Assembly (NCBI GenBank): GCA_017398245.1
Contig: JAFQGN010000226.1
Span: forward strand, 1 to 9,330
Direction: 5' to 3'
DNA length: 9,330 nt
From: Clostridia bacterium
GTDB taxonomy: Bacteria > Bacillota_A > Clostridia > Christensenellales > Aristaeellaceae
The notes under the pieces were generated by a model. It was not told the DNA's origin, searched no databases, and was given only the letters and a program-made list of their open reading frames with translations. Made by a program: the position numbers and the translations under genes. This document shows positions 1 through 6,345 of the stretch, one piece after another. Each line of letters starts with the position of its first letter. Position 1 is the first letter of the stretch.

Positions 1-21
1 CCGCTTTTTGCTATCTTTTGT

Positions 22-1026
22 TTACAGGGTGACCGGCTTTCCCGTGCGGGCGGATTCGTAGGCCGCGAACGTGAGCGCCATGGTATCGGCCACGGAATCG
101 AGCCCGTTCATGAAGGGCTCGCCGCCGCCCAGCGACGCGTAAAACGCCTCGATACAAGCGCCGTGCCCGCTGCCCCAATAACTCTTGCCGATGGCCGCGT
201 CGTTTTTGAGCGTGCTGGTACGGCTCGCTCCGTCGGCCTCTTTCACGGTGATATCGTCGCCTTCGAAGCGGATGAGGCGGTTTTCGCAAACGACCTCGAC
301 CAGCACGGGCGAATCGACCACATAAGCGGTGGTGGCATAGAAGATGGCGGTCGCGCCGGAGGCAAAGCGGATATGGGCCTCGAGGGTGTCTTCGGTCTCG
401 ATCACGCCCTTGAGGTGGCGGTTGGTGGCCGTGGCTTCGATCTCGACCGGCTTGCCCAGCAGGTGCACGAGCAGGTCCATGGTATGGATGGACTGGTTGA
501 TGAGCACGCTGCCGCCCTCGGTCTCCAGAGAGCCGCGCCAGCCGGAATCGACATAATACGGGGCCTCGCGGTGCCAGGTGACGAACGCGCGCGCGCCAAG
601 GGGCTTTCCGGCCTTCGCATCGGCCAGAAGGGCCTTCATTTCCTTGGTGGTGGGATTGAATCGGTTCTGGAAGCAGATGCCGATCTTCGCGCCGGAAGCC
701 TTGGCGGCCTCCTGCAGGGCGGCAAACTGTTCCACAGAGATGGCCGCGGGCTTTTCCATGAACACGTTCACGCCCCTCTTGAGCGCTTCGACGGCCATGG
801 GCACGTGCAGAACGTGGGGCGTGCAGATGTGCAGCACGTCCGGCTTTTCGGTTTCCAGCATTTCGATGTAATCGGTATACGGCTTGGCGCCGTGCTCGGC
901 CGCGCGGGTCTGCGCGCGCTCGGGTTTGATATCCGCGCAGGCAACGAGATCGGTAAAATTCGCCTGAGAGAGAACCTGGGCATGCACGCGGGAAATGCCG
1001 CCGCAGCCGACGATCGCAGATTTCAT
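22..1026 (-). CDS. Gfo/Idh/MocA-family NAD(P)-dependent oxidoreductase
   Basis: This 334-aa protein is a probable sugar or cyclitol dehydrogenase/reductase of the Gfo/Idh/MocA family, acting in the cytoplasm; the substrate cannot be told. The N-terminus is a Rossmann fold with the nucleotide-binding loop GCGGISRVH (residues 7-15). The family's EKP motif follows at 91-93, with the conserved Lys at 92. The C-terminal domain carries QNRFNP (120-125) and GGSVLINQSIHTMDLL (171-186), where His181 and Asp184 fit the catalytic positions of the family. Length is typical (about 330-390 aa). The ATG has AAGGAG (plus-strand 1035-1040) at good spacing. It lies 42 nt downstream of the metal-transporter permease and may be read through from it, though no functional link to metal uptake is evident. 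Family is certain; function is not. Confidence 0.93.
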   Translation of the reverse strand: MKSAIVGCGGISRVHAQVLSQANFTDLVACADIKPERAQTRAAEHGAKPYTDYIEMLETEKPDVLHICTPHVLHVPMAVEALKRGVNVFMEKPAAISVEQFAALQEAAKASGAKIGICFQNRFNPTTKEMKALLADAKAGKPLGARAFVTWHREAPYYVDSGWRGSLETEGGSVLINQSIHTMDLLVHLLGKPVEIEATATNRHLKGVIETEDTLEAHIRFASGATAIFYATTAYVVDSPVLVEVVCENRLIRFEGDDITVKEADGASRTSTLKNDAAIGKSYWGSGHGACIEAFYASLGGGEPFMNGLDSVADTMALTFAAYESARTGKPVTL

Positions 1027-1068
1027 GCAAAACGCTCCTTTTATCCGAATGTATTCCCCGAAATTCGT

Positions 1069-1890
1069 TTATTCCTCGCCCCCGGCCAGTTTGCGATAGA
1101 GCGTGGCCAGCAAAAGGGCGGCGATATCGCAAGCGACGACGCTCGCGCCCGTGGGCAGATTCCACAAAAACGAGAGGGCAAGCCCCACTAAGAAGCATAC
1201 CACGGAAACGGCCGCCGCGCAAGCGACCATGCCCTTGAAGGAGTGGGTGAGCTTGCGGGCCGCCATGGCCGGGAAGATGATCAGGCTGGAGATGAGCATG
1301 GTGCCCATCATGCGCATGCCAAGGACCACCGTGACAGCGGTCAGCAGCGCGATGACCAGCTGGTACAGGTCCACATTGACGCCCGTCGCCTGCGCGTTCA
1401 CCTCGTCATAGGTCACGGAAAACAGCCGATTGAACAGCACGACAAACATGGCGATGACCACGATGCTGAGCACTGCCGAGAGCAAAAGGTCGCTCTCGGT
1501 GAGCGCGAGGATGGATCCAAACATATAATTCGACACATCGATGTTGAATCCTTTCGTGACGGACGTAATAATTACGCCGAAGGAGAGGGCGGCGGTGGAG
1601 ATCACGCCGATGGCGGCGTCTCCGCCGAGTTTCTTTTTGCGGCTGAGCCACATGATGAACACCGCGCCGAGGCCCACCATGGGCACAGAAACGGCCATTT
1701 GCGGAAGGCCCAGCGCCGAGGCAAGCGAAAGCGAGGCAAAGCCGACCTCGCCAAGGCCATGGCCGATGAGCGAATAGCGCTTGAGCACGAGGATGACGCC
1801 CAGAAGCGCCGCCGAGAGCGACACCAGTACGCCCACGACGAGCGCGCGCTGCATGAAGGAATACTGCAGCATTTCGATCAATGCGAGCAT
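1069..1890 (-). CDS. Metal ABC transporter permease (ZnuB/MntB-like, ABC-3 family)
   Basis: This 273-aa integral membrane protein is the permease of an ABC-3 family importer for zinc, manganese or iron. It has many hydrophobic helices. Family stretches include LKRYSLIGHGLGEVGFASLS near the N-terminus, GVISTAALSFGVI in the middle, and GMRMMGTMLISSLIIFPA with the following AARKL in the C-terminal half. An upstream in-frame start at 1932 would run 14 codons further into the ATPase gene. The ATG at 1890 is preferred because GGAGG lies 7 nt before it (plus-strand 1898-1902) and it gives the normal N-terminus MLALIEMLQYSFMQRALV. It overlaps the end of the ATPase gene by 13 nt, so the two are almost certainly translated together. 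No solute-binding protein gene (ZnuA-like) is in the window. The metal cannot be decided from sequence alone. Confidence 0.93.
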   Translation of the reverse strand: MLALIEMLQYSFMQRALVVGVLVSLSAALLGVILVLKRYSLIGHGLGEVGFASLSLASALGLPQMAVSVPMVGLGAVFIMWLSRKKKLGGDAAIGVISTAALSFGVIITSVTKGFNIDVSNYMFGSILALTESDLLLSAVLSIVVIAMFVVLFNRLFSVTYDEVNAQATGVNVDLYQLVIALLTAVTVVLGMRMMGTMLISSLIIFPAMAARKLTHSFKGMVACAAAVSVVCFLVGLALSFLWNLPTGASVVACDIAALLLATLYRKLAGGEE

Positions 1891-2582
1891 GTGCAGGCCT
1901 CCTCTCCCCTGGCCTCGCCGATGCGGGGCCACTGTTCCGTCGGGCCGAGATAGACCACTTTCGCGTCCATTTCCAGCACTCTGTCGGCGCTGTGGGCAAC
2001 GTAATCCCAGCAGTGGGTGGAGATCAGCATGGTGATGCCCAATTTTTCGCGCAGATCGTCAAAGATGCCGTGCAGCTCGTGCGTGATATGCGGATCCAGA
2101 GCCGAGCAGGGCTCGTCCAGAACCAGCAGGTCCGGATCGGCCGCAAGCGCCCTTGCCAGAAGCACGCGCTGCTGCTGGCCGCCCGAGAGCGCGCCGATCT
2201 GCTTTTTCAGAAAGCCTTCGATCTTGAGCAGCTTTGCCGTTTCCATAGCCTTCTGCTTGTCCGCCCTGGTATAGAACGGGCGGAAGCGGCCCGGGATCTG
2301 CGTGCCGGAGAGGACGATTTCCCAGACGGTGGCGGGAAAATCGCGCTCGGCGAGGTGGGTCTGCTGCATATAGGCGACGCGCAGGCCCTTTTCCATTTTG
2401 ATCGTGCCCTTGTCCGGCTTGAGCAGGCCCACGCAGGCCTTGAGCAAGGTGGATTTGCCCGAGCCGTTCGCGCCGACCAGGCAGAGGTTTTCGCCCTTAT
2501 AAACGCACAGGCTCACATCCTGCACAACGCTCTTTCCGCCATAGGAAAGAGTTACATTTTCCAGCGTGATCGCTTTTTCCAT
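1878..2582 (-). CDS. Metal ABC transporter ATP-binding protein (ZnuC/MntA-like)
   Basis: This 234-aa ABC ATPase energises the adjacent ABC-3 permease. Walker A is GANGSGKST (37-45), the Q-loop is at YMQQ (71-74), the signature is LSGGQQQR (132-139), Walker B is LLVLDEP (152-158), and the switch histidine is His190 in STHCWD. The region after the Q-loop (THLAERDFPATVWEIVLSG) is characteristic of the zinc/manganese importer ATPases. The protein ends EEACTCSH, a short Cys/His tail that could touch metal, although that end is also where the permease ribosome binding site and start codon are encoded. The start has GGTGA just upstream and gives a standard N-terminus. Upstream is a 222-nt gap with tandem repeats, so this is the likely first gene of a znuCB-Gfo/Idh sub-operon; I see no convincing promoter or Zur/Fur-type palindrome in the gap. 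Confidence 0.94.
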   Translation of the reverse strand: MEKAITLENVTLSYGGKSVVQDVSLCVYKGENLCLVGANGSGKSTLLKACVGLLKPDKGTIKMEKGLRVAYMQQTHLAERDFPATVWEIVLSGTQIPGRFRPFYTRADKQKAMETAKLLKIEGFLKKQIGALSGGQQQRVLLARALAADPDLLVLDEPCSALDPHITHELHGIFDDLREKLGITMLISTHCWDYVAHSADRVLEMDAKVVYLGPTEQWPRIGEARGEEACTCSH

Positions 2583-2632
2583 GGTTCACCCCGTTTTTTC
2601 ATAATCCTGATTTTTCCAGCTGCCGACGTTGC

Positions 2633-2827
2633 GCACGGCCTGCCGCAGAGCAGGACGGCGGGCAGTCTGCCGTTTATTTCCAGCCGCCTGCGATGAGCAC
2701 GGCCTTCCCGCAGAGCCGGACGGCGGGCAGTCTGCCGTTTATTTCCAGCCGCCGGCGATGCGCACGGCTTGTCCGCAGAACAGGACGGCGGGCAGGCCGC
2801 CGTTTTATTTCCAGCCGCCTGCGATGA
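2633..2827. repeat. Tandem repeat, three units of 64-66 nt, copying a gene tail
   Basis: Three head-to-tail units lie at 2633-2696 (64 nt), 2697-2761 (65 nt) and 2762-2827 (66 nt). A decayed fourth partial copy lies at about 2611-2632, and the first bases of a further unit lie at 2828-2836. Read on the minus strand, each unit begins with the last codons of the small membrane-protein gene (V-L/R-I-A-G-G-W-K-stop), then a short GC-rich hairpin, then a spacer ending GCCGTGC. The right-hand unit is the true 3' end of that gene. The two left units are near-identical to each other, including the TGGAAATAA tail. Unit lengths are not multiples of three, so this is DNA duplication and not a repeat protein. 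The 222-nt gap 2583-2804 holds nothing else recognisable beyond the ATPase ribosome binding site. Confidence 0.9.
2785..2808 (+). terminator. Hairpin with T-run, plus-strand orientation, at a gene's 3' end
   Basis: A perfect 7-bp stem ACGGCGG (2785-2791) and CCGCCGT (2797-2803) encloses the loop GCAGG. On the plus strand it is followed by TTTATTT, the shape of an intrinsic terminator for plus-strand transcription. On the minus strand, in which the local genes run, the hairpin starts about 1 nt after the stop codon but has no T-run after it. The T-run is simply the complement of the Lys-stop codons. It may act as a 3'-end stabiliser for the minus-strand mRNA, as a block to antisense transcription, or have no role. 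Weaker versions (ACGGC/GCCGT, e.g. 2720-2724 with 2734-2738) occur in the other repeat units. Confidence 0.4.
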
Positions 2828-3164
2828 GCACGACGGCGTTCACACAAAGCGAAGCCGCAGCCGCCCAGCCGACGCCATCGATCATAAAACCGTCGATCCA
2901 GCCGTCGCAGGCCATGAGAAGAACGACGTCGATGACAAAATTGGAGAGGCCAAGCGTGAGGCAGCCGATGGGCAGAGTCAGTACGCGCAGCACGGGCCGC
3001 AGGATGAGATACGCGAGGCCCAGCACCGCGCCGGCCCAGAGCGCGTCCTCCGGCGAGGCTGCGTGCACGCCGCTAAGAAGCGCGGTGCAGGCGTAGACCA
3101 TCAGCACGCAGGCCAGAAAGGTGATCGTCATGCGCGATGTACGCATGGGGCTTTTTCTGCTCAT
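2805..3164 (-). CDS. Phage_holin_4_2 (YvlD-like) small membrane protein
   Basis: This 119-aa protein has about four membrane helices. The core LRPVLRVLTLPIGCLTLGLSN, followed by a polar turn and a last helix, is typical of the family named Phage_holin_4_2 (Mycobact_memb/YvlD). Despite the name, these are chromosomal envelope proteins of unknown role and not lysis holins. A longer frame starts at 3287, but the ATG at 3164 is chosen. It has TGGAGGA (plus-strand 3170-3176) immediately upstream and overlaps the preceding stop as ATGA. The N-terminus then reads MSRKSPMRTSRMTITF, basic before the first helix. The 4-nt overlap implies translational coupling to the pseudouridine synthase. Its last eight codons and 3' flank are duplicated downstream in a tandem repeat. 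Confidence 0.87.
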   Translation of the reverse strand: MSRKSPMRTSRMTITFLACVLMVYACTALLSGVHAASPEDALWAGAVLGLAYLILRPVLRVLTLPIGCLTLGLSNFVIDVVLLMACDGWIDGFMIDGVGWAAAASLCVNAVVLIAGGWK

Positions 3165-3898
3165 CGGTTTTCCTCCAGAATTTCCTGAAAATGCTTCCAC
3201 GCGCCCTGCATGGGCGGGCAGGAGAGGACCGTGACCGGTTCTTTCTTGGTGGGATGTTCGACTGTGAGCGCATGCGCCCACAGGCACAGCTGCTGGCCTG
3301 GCTGTCCGCCGCCGTAGCGCGCGTCTCCCCAGAGGGGGAAGCCGGCGTTTTTGAGCTGCACGCGGATCTGGTGCGGCCTGCCGGTCTCCAGTTCTACTTC
3401 AAAGAGGGTAAGGCCTTCGCATCTGGCGATGGGCCTTGCGGTGAGGCGAGCGTCCTTTGCGCCGGGCGTTCCCTTGGGCACGACGCGCACCATGCCGGTC
3501 TTTTCGTCCTTGAGCAGCCAGTCTTCCGGGTGCAGCGTGTTTTTGCACACGCCCTGCCCCACGGCCCAGTAGCGCTTGTCGGTATCGTGGGTACGGAAGG
3601 CCTCGGAAAGGCGCGAGGCTGCCTTGGACGTGCGCGCGAAGACCATTGTACCGCCGACGGGCCTGTCCAGCCGGTGCACAAGGCCGAGATAGACCTCGCC
3701 CGGCTTGCCAAGGCGCTCTTTGAGAAAGCCCTTGCAGGCGGTGAGCAGGTCCAGATCGCGCGAGGAATCGGCCTGAACGGGCATGTTCGCCGGTTTTTCC
3801 ACAAAAAGAAGGTGGTTATCGGCCCTCAGCACGCGGATGGTATAGCGGCCGGCCTGAAATTTTTCGCCCGCTTCGATGGGAAGGATGTTTTTTTCCAT
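3161..3898 (-). CDS. RluA-family RNA pseudouridine synthase
   Basis: This 245-aa cytoplasmic enzyme converts uridine to pseudouridine in rRNA or tRNA. The catalytic motif is GLVHRLDRPVGG (72-83), with the nucleophile Asp78 in HRLD. The second family signature is TGRPHQIRVQL (172-182). The C-terminal part (LWGDARYGG, LWAHAL) also matches the family. It has no N-terminal S4 RNA-binding domain, so it belongs with the short RluA/RluC-like forms; the target uridine cannot be named. Its start codon directly abuts the TAA of the glycosyltransferase gene, with GGGCGAGG in that gene's last codons as the likely ribosome binding site. Its stop overlaps the start of the next gene. Both junctions suggest coupled translation in one operon. 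Confidence 0.94.
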   Translation of the reverse strand: MEKNILPIEAGEKFQAGRYTIRVLRADNHLLFVEKPANMPVQADSSRDLDLLTACKGFLKERLGKPGEVYLGLVHRLDRPVGGTMVFARTSKAASRLSEAFRTHDTDKRYWAVGQGVCKNTLHPEDWLLKDEKTGMVRVVPKGTPGAKDARLTARPIARCEGLTLFEVELETGRPHQIRVQLKNAGFPLWGDARYGGGQPGQQLCLWAHALTVEHPTKKEPVTVLSCPPMQGAWKHFQEILEENR

Positions 3899-4840
3899 TT
3901 ATACCTCGCCCTTTTCCGTTTCACGCAGCACGTAACTGGGCCGCGCCTTTACCTCGGTATAGGTTTTTGCAAGATACTGGCCGATGATGCCCAGGCACAG
4001 AAGCTGTATGCCGCCCACGAACAGGATGATGCACACAAGGCTGGGCCAGCCGAACGCCGAGCCGCCAAAGAGCAGCTGGCGCACGATGACGAACACGATG
4101 GCCGCCACGGCAAACAGGCACATGGCCAGGCCTATCAGAGACGCCAGCGAGAGCGGCGCGGTGGAAAAGGCGAGGATACCGTCGATCGAATAGAGGAACA
4201 GCTTCCAGAAGGACCATTTGGTGGTGCCGGCGGCGCGTTCCACATTGCGGTAGCTCATCCACACGGTTTTAAAGCCCACCCAGCCGAAAATGCCCTTGGA
4301 GAAGCGGTTGCGCTCCGGCATGGAGAGGATGGCCTTGACCACGCGGCGGCGCATGAGGCGGAAGTCGCGCGCGCCGTCTACAATTTCGGTTTTGGACATT
4401 TTATTGATGAGCTTATAGAACATGCGCGCGAAAAACGAGCGCACGGGCGGCTCGCCCTCGCGGGTCTCGCGCCTTGCGGCGGCGACGTCGGCCGTGGGGT
4501 CGGCCTTGAGGGTTTCGTACATTTTGAGCAGGAGCTCGGGCGGGTCCTGAAGGTCGGCGTCCATCACGGCCACAAAATCGCCCTCGGCGTGCTCAAGGCC
4601 GGCCAGCATGGCCGCTTCCTTGCCGAAATTGCGCGAAAAGGAGAGATAGCGCACGTCTTTGCGCTCGGCAGCAAACTTGCGCAAGAGAGAGAGCGTTTCA
4701 TCGTGCGAGCCGTCGTCCACAAAGAGGTAGGTCAGCTCGGCCCCCTGCATTTTCCGGGCGATCTTGTCCGTCGCCTGCAGAAACAGCGGGAGCACCTCCT
4801 GCTCGTTATAGCAGGGCACGATCACGGTGATTTTATCCAT
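3899..4840 (-). CDS. GtrB/DPM1-like family 2 glycosyltransferase
   Basis: This 313-aa membrane-bound enzyme probably moves a sugar from a nucleotide donor onto a polyprenyl (undecaprenyl) phosphate at the inner face of the membrane, supplying lipid-linked sugar for envelope or teichoic-acid decoration. The GT-A domain starts ITVIVPCYNEQEVLP (4-18), then has VDDGS (41-45) and the metal-binding DAD of VMDADLQDP (92-100). The pattern AAGTTKWSFWKLF (203-215) precedes the membrane part and is typical of the GtrB/YfdH group. Two C-terminal helices lie at about 226-256 and 266-292. Length is typical. The start has GGAGG 7 nt upstream, and the gene lies 18 nt after rlmH. No matching GtrA flippase is visible, and the small downstream membrane protein does not resemble GtrA. 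Donor sugar unknown. Confidence 0.92.
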   Translation of the reverse strand: MDKITVIVPCYNEQEVLPLFLQATDKIARKMQGAELTYLFVDDGSHDETLSLLRKFAAERKDVRYLSFSRNFGKEAAMLAGLEHAEGDFVAVMDADLQDPPELLLKMYETLKADPTADVAAARRETREGEPPVRSFFARMFYKLINKMSKTEIVDGARDFRLMRRRVVKAILSMPERNRFSKGIFGWVGFKTVWMSYRNVERAAGTTKWSFWKLFLYSIDGILAFSTAPLSLASLIGLAMCLFAVAAIVFVIVRQLLFGGSAFGWPSLVCIILFVGGIQLLCLGIIGQYLAKTYTEVKARPSYVLRETEKGEV

Positions 4841-4858
4841 GAGGCTGCCTCCGTTTCG

Positions 4859-5335
4859 TCATTTATGGTACCGTTCCCCGGCGAGGATCTTTTCGCTGCG
4901 GTAGAGCTGTTCGAGCAGCATGATCCGGGCCAGAGTGTGCGGCATGGTCAGGTTGGAAAGCGAGATCTTCTCGTCTGCACGGGCGATGACCTCATCGGAA
5001 AGGCCGAGCGAGCCGCCGATGACGAACGCGATGCGCCCGCCGCCGCGGCTGATATCGCCAAGGTGCGCGGCGAGCTTTTCGCTGTCGGGCGCGCTGGCCT
5101 TGATGCACAGCGCGATGACCCGCTCGCCGGGCTTGATCTGCTTGAGAATGGCCTTGCCCTCTTTTTCCATGACCTGTTTTTGGATGGCAGGGGAAGAATG
5201 CGCGGGTTCGGGCAGGTCTTCCACTTCGCGTACGGCATAGGCTCCGAAGCGCGAAAGGCGTTTCATATATTCGGCGCAGGCCTGGCGCTGCCAGTCTTCC
5301 TTGAGCTTGCCCACGCATATGATCGCAGCGTTCAT
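4859..5335 (-). CDS. rlmH: 23S rRNA (pseudouridine1915-N3)-methyltransferase RlmH
   Basis: This 158-aa SPOUT-class methyltransferase methylates N3 of pseudouridine 1915 in helix 69 of 23S rRNA on the assembled 70S ribosome, using S-adenosylmethionine. Full length matches the family (about 155-160 aa). The SAM-binding knot has FVIGGSLGLSDEV (104-116). The C-terminal signature LSNLTMPHTLARIMLLEQLYR (126-146) ends in the family's YHK terminus (156-158). The N-terminus MNAAIICVGKLKEDW also fits. The ATG has a strong GGAGGA 5 nt upstream (plus-strand 5341-5346) and lies 21 nt after the CPBP-like gene. In many Bacillota rlmH lies a few genes downstream of yycJ/walJ; that relation is kept here with one membrane-protein gene between them. 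Confidence 0.97.
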   Translation of the reverse strand: MNAAIICVGKLKEDWQRQACAEYMKRLSRFGAYAVREVEDLPEPAHSSPAIQKQVMEKEGKAILKQIKPGERVIALCIKASAPDSEKLAAHLGDISRGGGRIAFVIGGSLGLSDEVIARADEKISLSNLTMPHTLARIMLLEQLYRSEKILAGERYHK

Positions 5336-5356
5336 AGTTATCCTCCGAAGCGGGCG

Positions 5357-6340
5357 CTACAGCATGCCCGCCATTCGCAAAAAGTCTATAAAGAGCACGG
5401 CCAGCGCGGTAACAACGGCAGCGGCCAGAACGAATACCTCCGCCGCGTCCATTTGCACGATGCGCGCGGGGCGGTTTTTCCACGGCGCGGGCTCGTGCGG
5501 CCTGGCGCTGCACACGGCGCGGATCAGAAACAGGAACGCAAGCCCGAGCAGAACGGTTTCCAGCGCGAGAAGGCCCGCGCCCTGCTTGCCGCCCAGTTCG
5601 CGCCAGAGGCGGCCAAAGCGCGCGGCCTGCACGCCGATGGCGGACTGGATCTGCCGGGCGGCGATACCCGCGACCAGCACGCCCATATGCATACTGACGG
5701 ACAGGAGCAGGCTGCCCGTGCGCGCGGCGATACAGCCTGCCGCCAGCAGGAGCATAAACGCAGCGGGCAGAGTGACGACAGAGCCGCTCAGCAGAGCGCC
5801 CAGCGCGGCCACAGTGAGCACGGCATAGCGCGTGCCGCGCCGTTCCCATGCGGAAAGCATAGTTCCATGCCAAAGCCATCCGGCCGAAATGGCGGGAAGA
5901 ACGCCCGAGGCGAGCACGCGCAGCACATACAGATAGGTGGGCGCATACTGCCCCGCGGCTACGTGGCGCGAGACGTTCAGGCCGAGGCGCTGCAAAAACG
6001 CGCCGGTGAGCAAGGTGAGATCATCGGTAAACAGGACGCCCGCGCAGATGGCCAGCAGCGTGAGCATGCCCTGCGCGATAGTGGGCGGGCTCAGGCGCAG
6101 GCGCTTTTCCCGGGCAGAGGGGCGGATGGTATGCGTCATGCGCGCGGCGAGGCCGATATACAAAAGGCCCTGCAGCGCGTCCCAGACGACTGCGGCTTCC
6201 GCGGCAGACCACTGCGCGGGCAGAAACAGCCGCAGCGCGGTGATGCACGCCATGCCCATGGCGGCAAAGAGCGCGGCGGCGTTGGCCTCCATCAGCGCCG
6301 GACGGCCCTTGCGCCGGTTTTGTTGCTTCATTTTGTTCAT
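5357..6340 (-). CDS. Degenerate CPBP/CAAX-protease-like membrane protein
   Basis: This 327-aa polytopic membrane protein has roughly eight hydrophobic segments. The stretch GVLPAISAGWLWHGTMLSAWERRGTRY (146-172), then AARTGSLLLSVSMHMGVLVAG (205-225), follows the layout of CPBP (CAAX protease/bacteriocin-processing) domains. The catalytic residues are mostly lost, however. The EExxxR motif reads AGWLWH (153-158), no histidine is seen at motif 2 (around 180-186), and in motif 3 only His218 remains, with no following Asn/Asp. It is therefore likely an inactive relative if the match holds. Two starts are possible: 6340, or Met4 at 6331, which has AAGGA at better spacing. It follows the yycJ-like gene by 5-14 nt and precedes rlmH by 21 nt. 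An unrelated membrane protein is the alternative; the TGSL...H core supports CPBP. Confidence 0.72.
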   Translation of the reverse strand: MNKMKQQNRRKGRPALMEANAAALFAAMGMACITALRLFLPAQWSAAEAAVVWDALQGLLYIGLAARMTHTIRPSAREKRLRLSPPTIAQGMLTLLAICAGVLFTDDLTLLTGAFLQRLGLNVSRHVAAGQYAPTYLYVLRVLASGVLPAISAGWLWHGTMLSAWERRGTRYAVLTVAALGALLSGSVVTLPAAFMLLLAAGCIAARTGSLLLSVSMHMGVLVAGIAARQIQSAIGVQAARFGRLWRELGGKQGAGLLALETVLLGLAFLFLIRAVCSARPHEPAPWKNRPARIVQMDAAEVFVLAAAVVTALAVLFIDFLRMAGML

Positions 6341-6345
6341 CCTTT

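Noticed and set aside
22..1026. Gfo/Idh protein as a sialic-acid oxidoreductase working with the sialidase
   Set aside because: Some family members act on anhydro-sialic acid, but this gene is 7 kb away on the other strand in a different operon, and nothing in the sequence points to that substrate.
11..1222. Minus-strand open frame of 403 codons
   Set aside because: Out-of-frame shadow of the Gfo/Idh oxidoreductase and permease; Arg-rich and without motifs.
1891..1932. Longer start for the permease
   Set aside because: It would add 14 non-family residues encoded within the ATPase gene, and the ATG at 1890 has an ideal GGAGG.
2611..2836. CRISPR array
   Set aside because: Units are directly adjacent near-identical 64-66 nt copies with no unique spacers, and no cas genes are present.
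2805..3164. Phage lysis holin or prophage remnant
   Set aside because: Phage_holin_4_2 is a misnomer for chromosomal membrane proteins, and no phage genes surround it.
3165..3287. Longer start for the small membrane protein
   Set aside because: The extra 41 residues are a polar shadow of the pseudouridine synthase gene; the ATG at 3164 has a strong ribosome binding site and the typical ATGA overlap.
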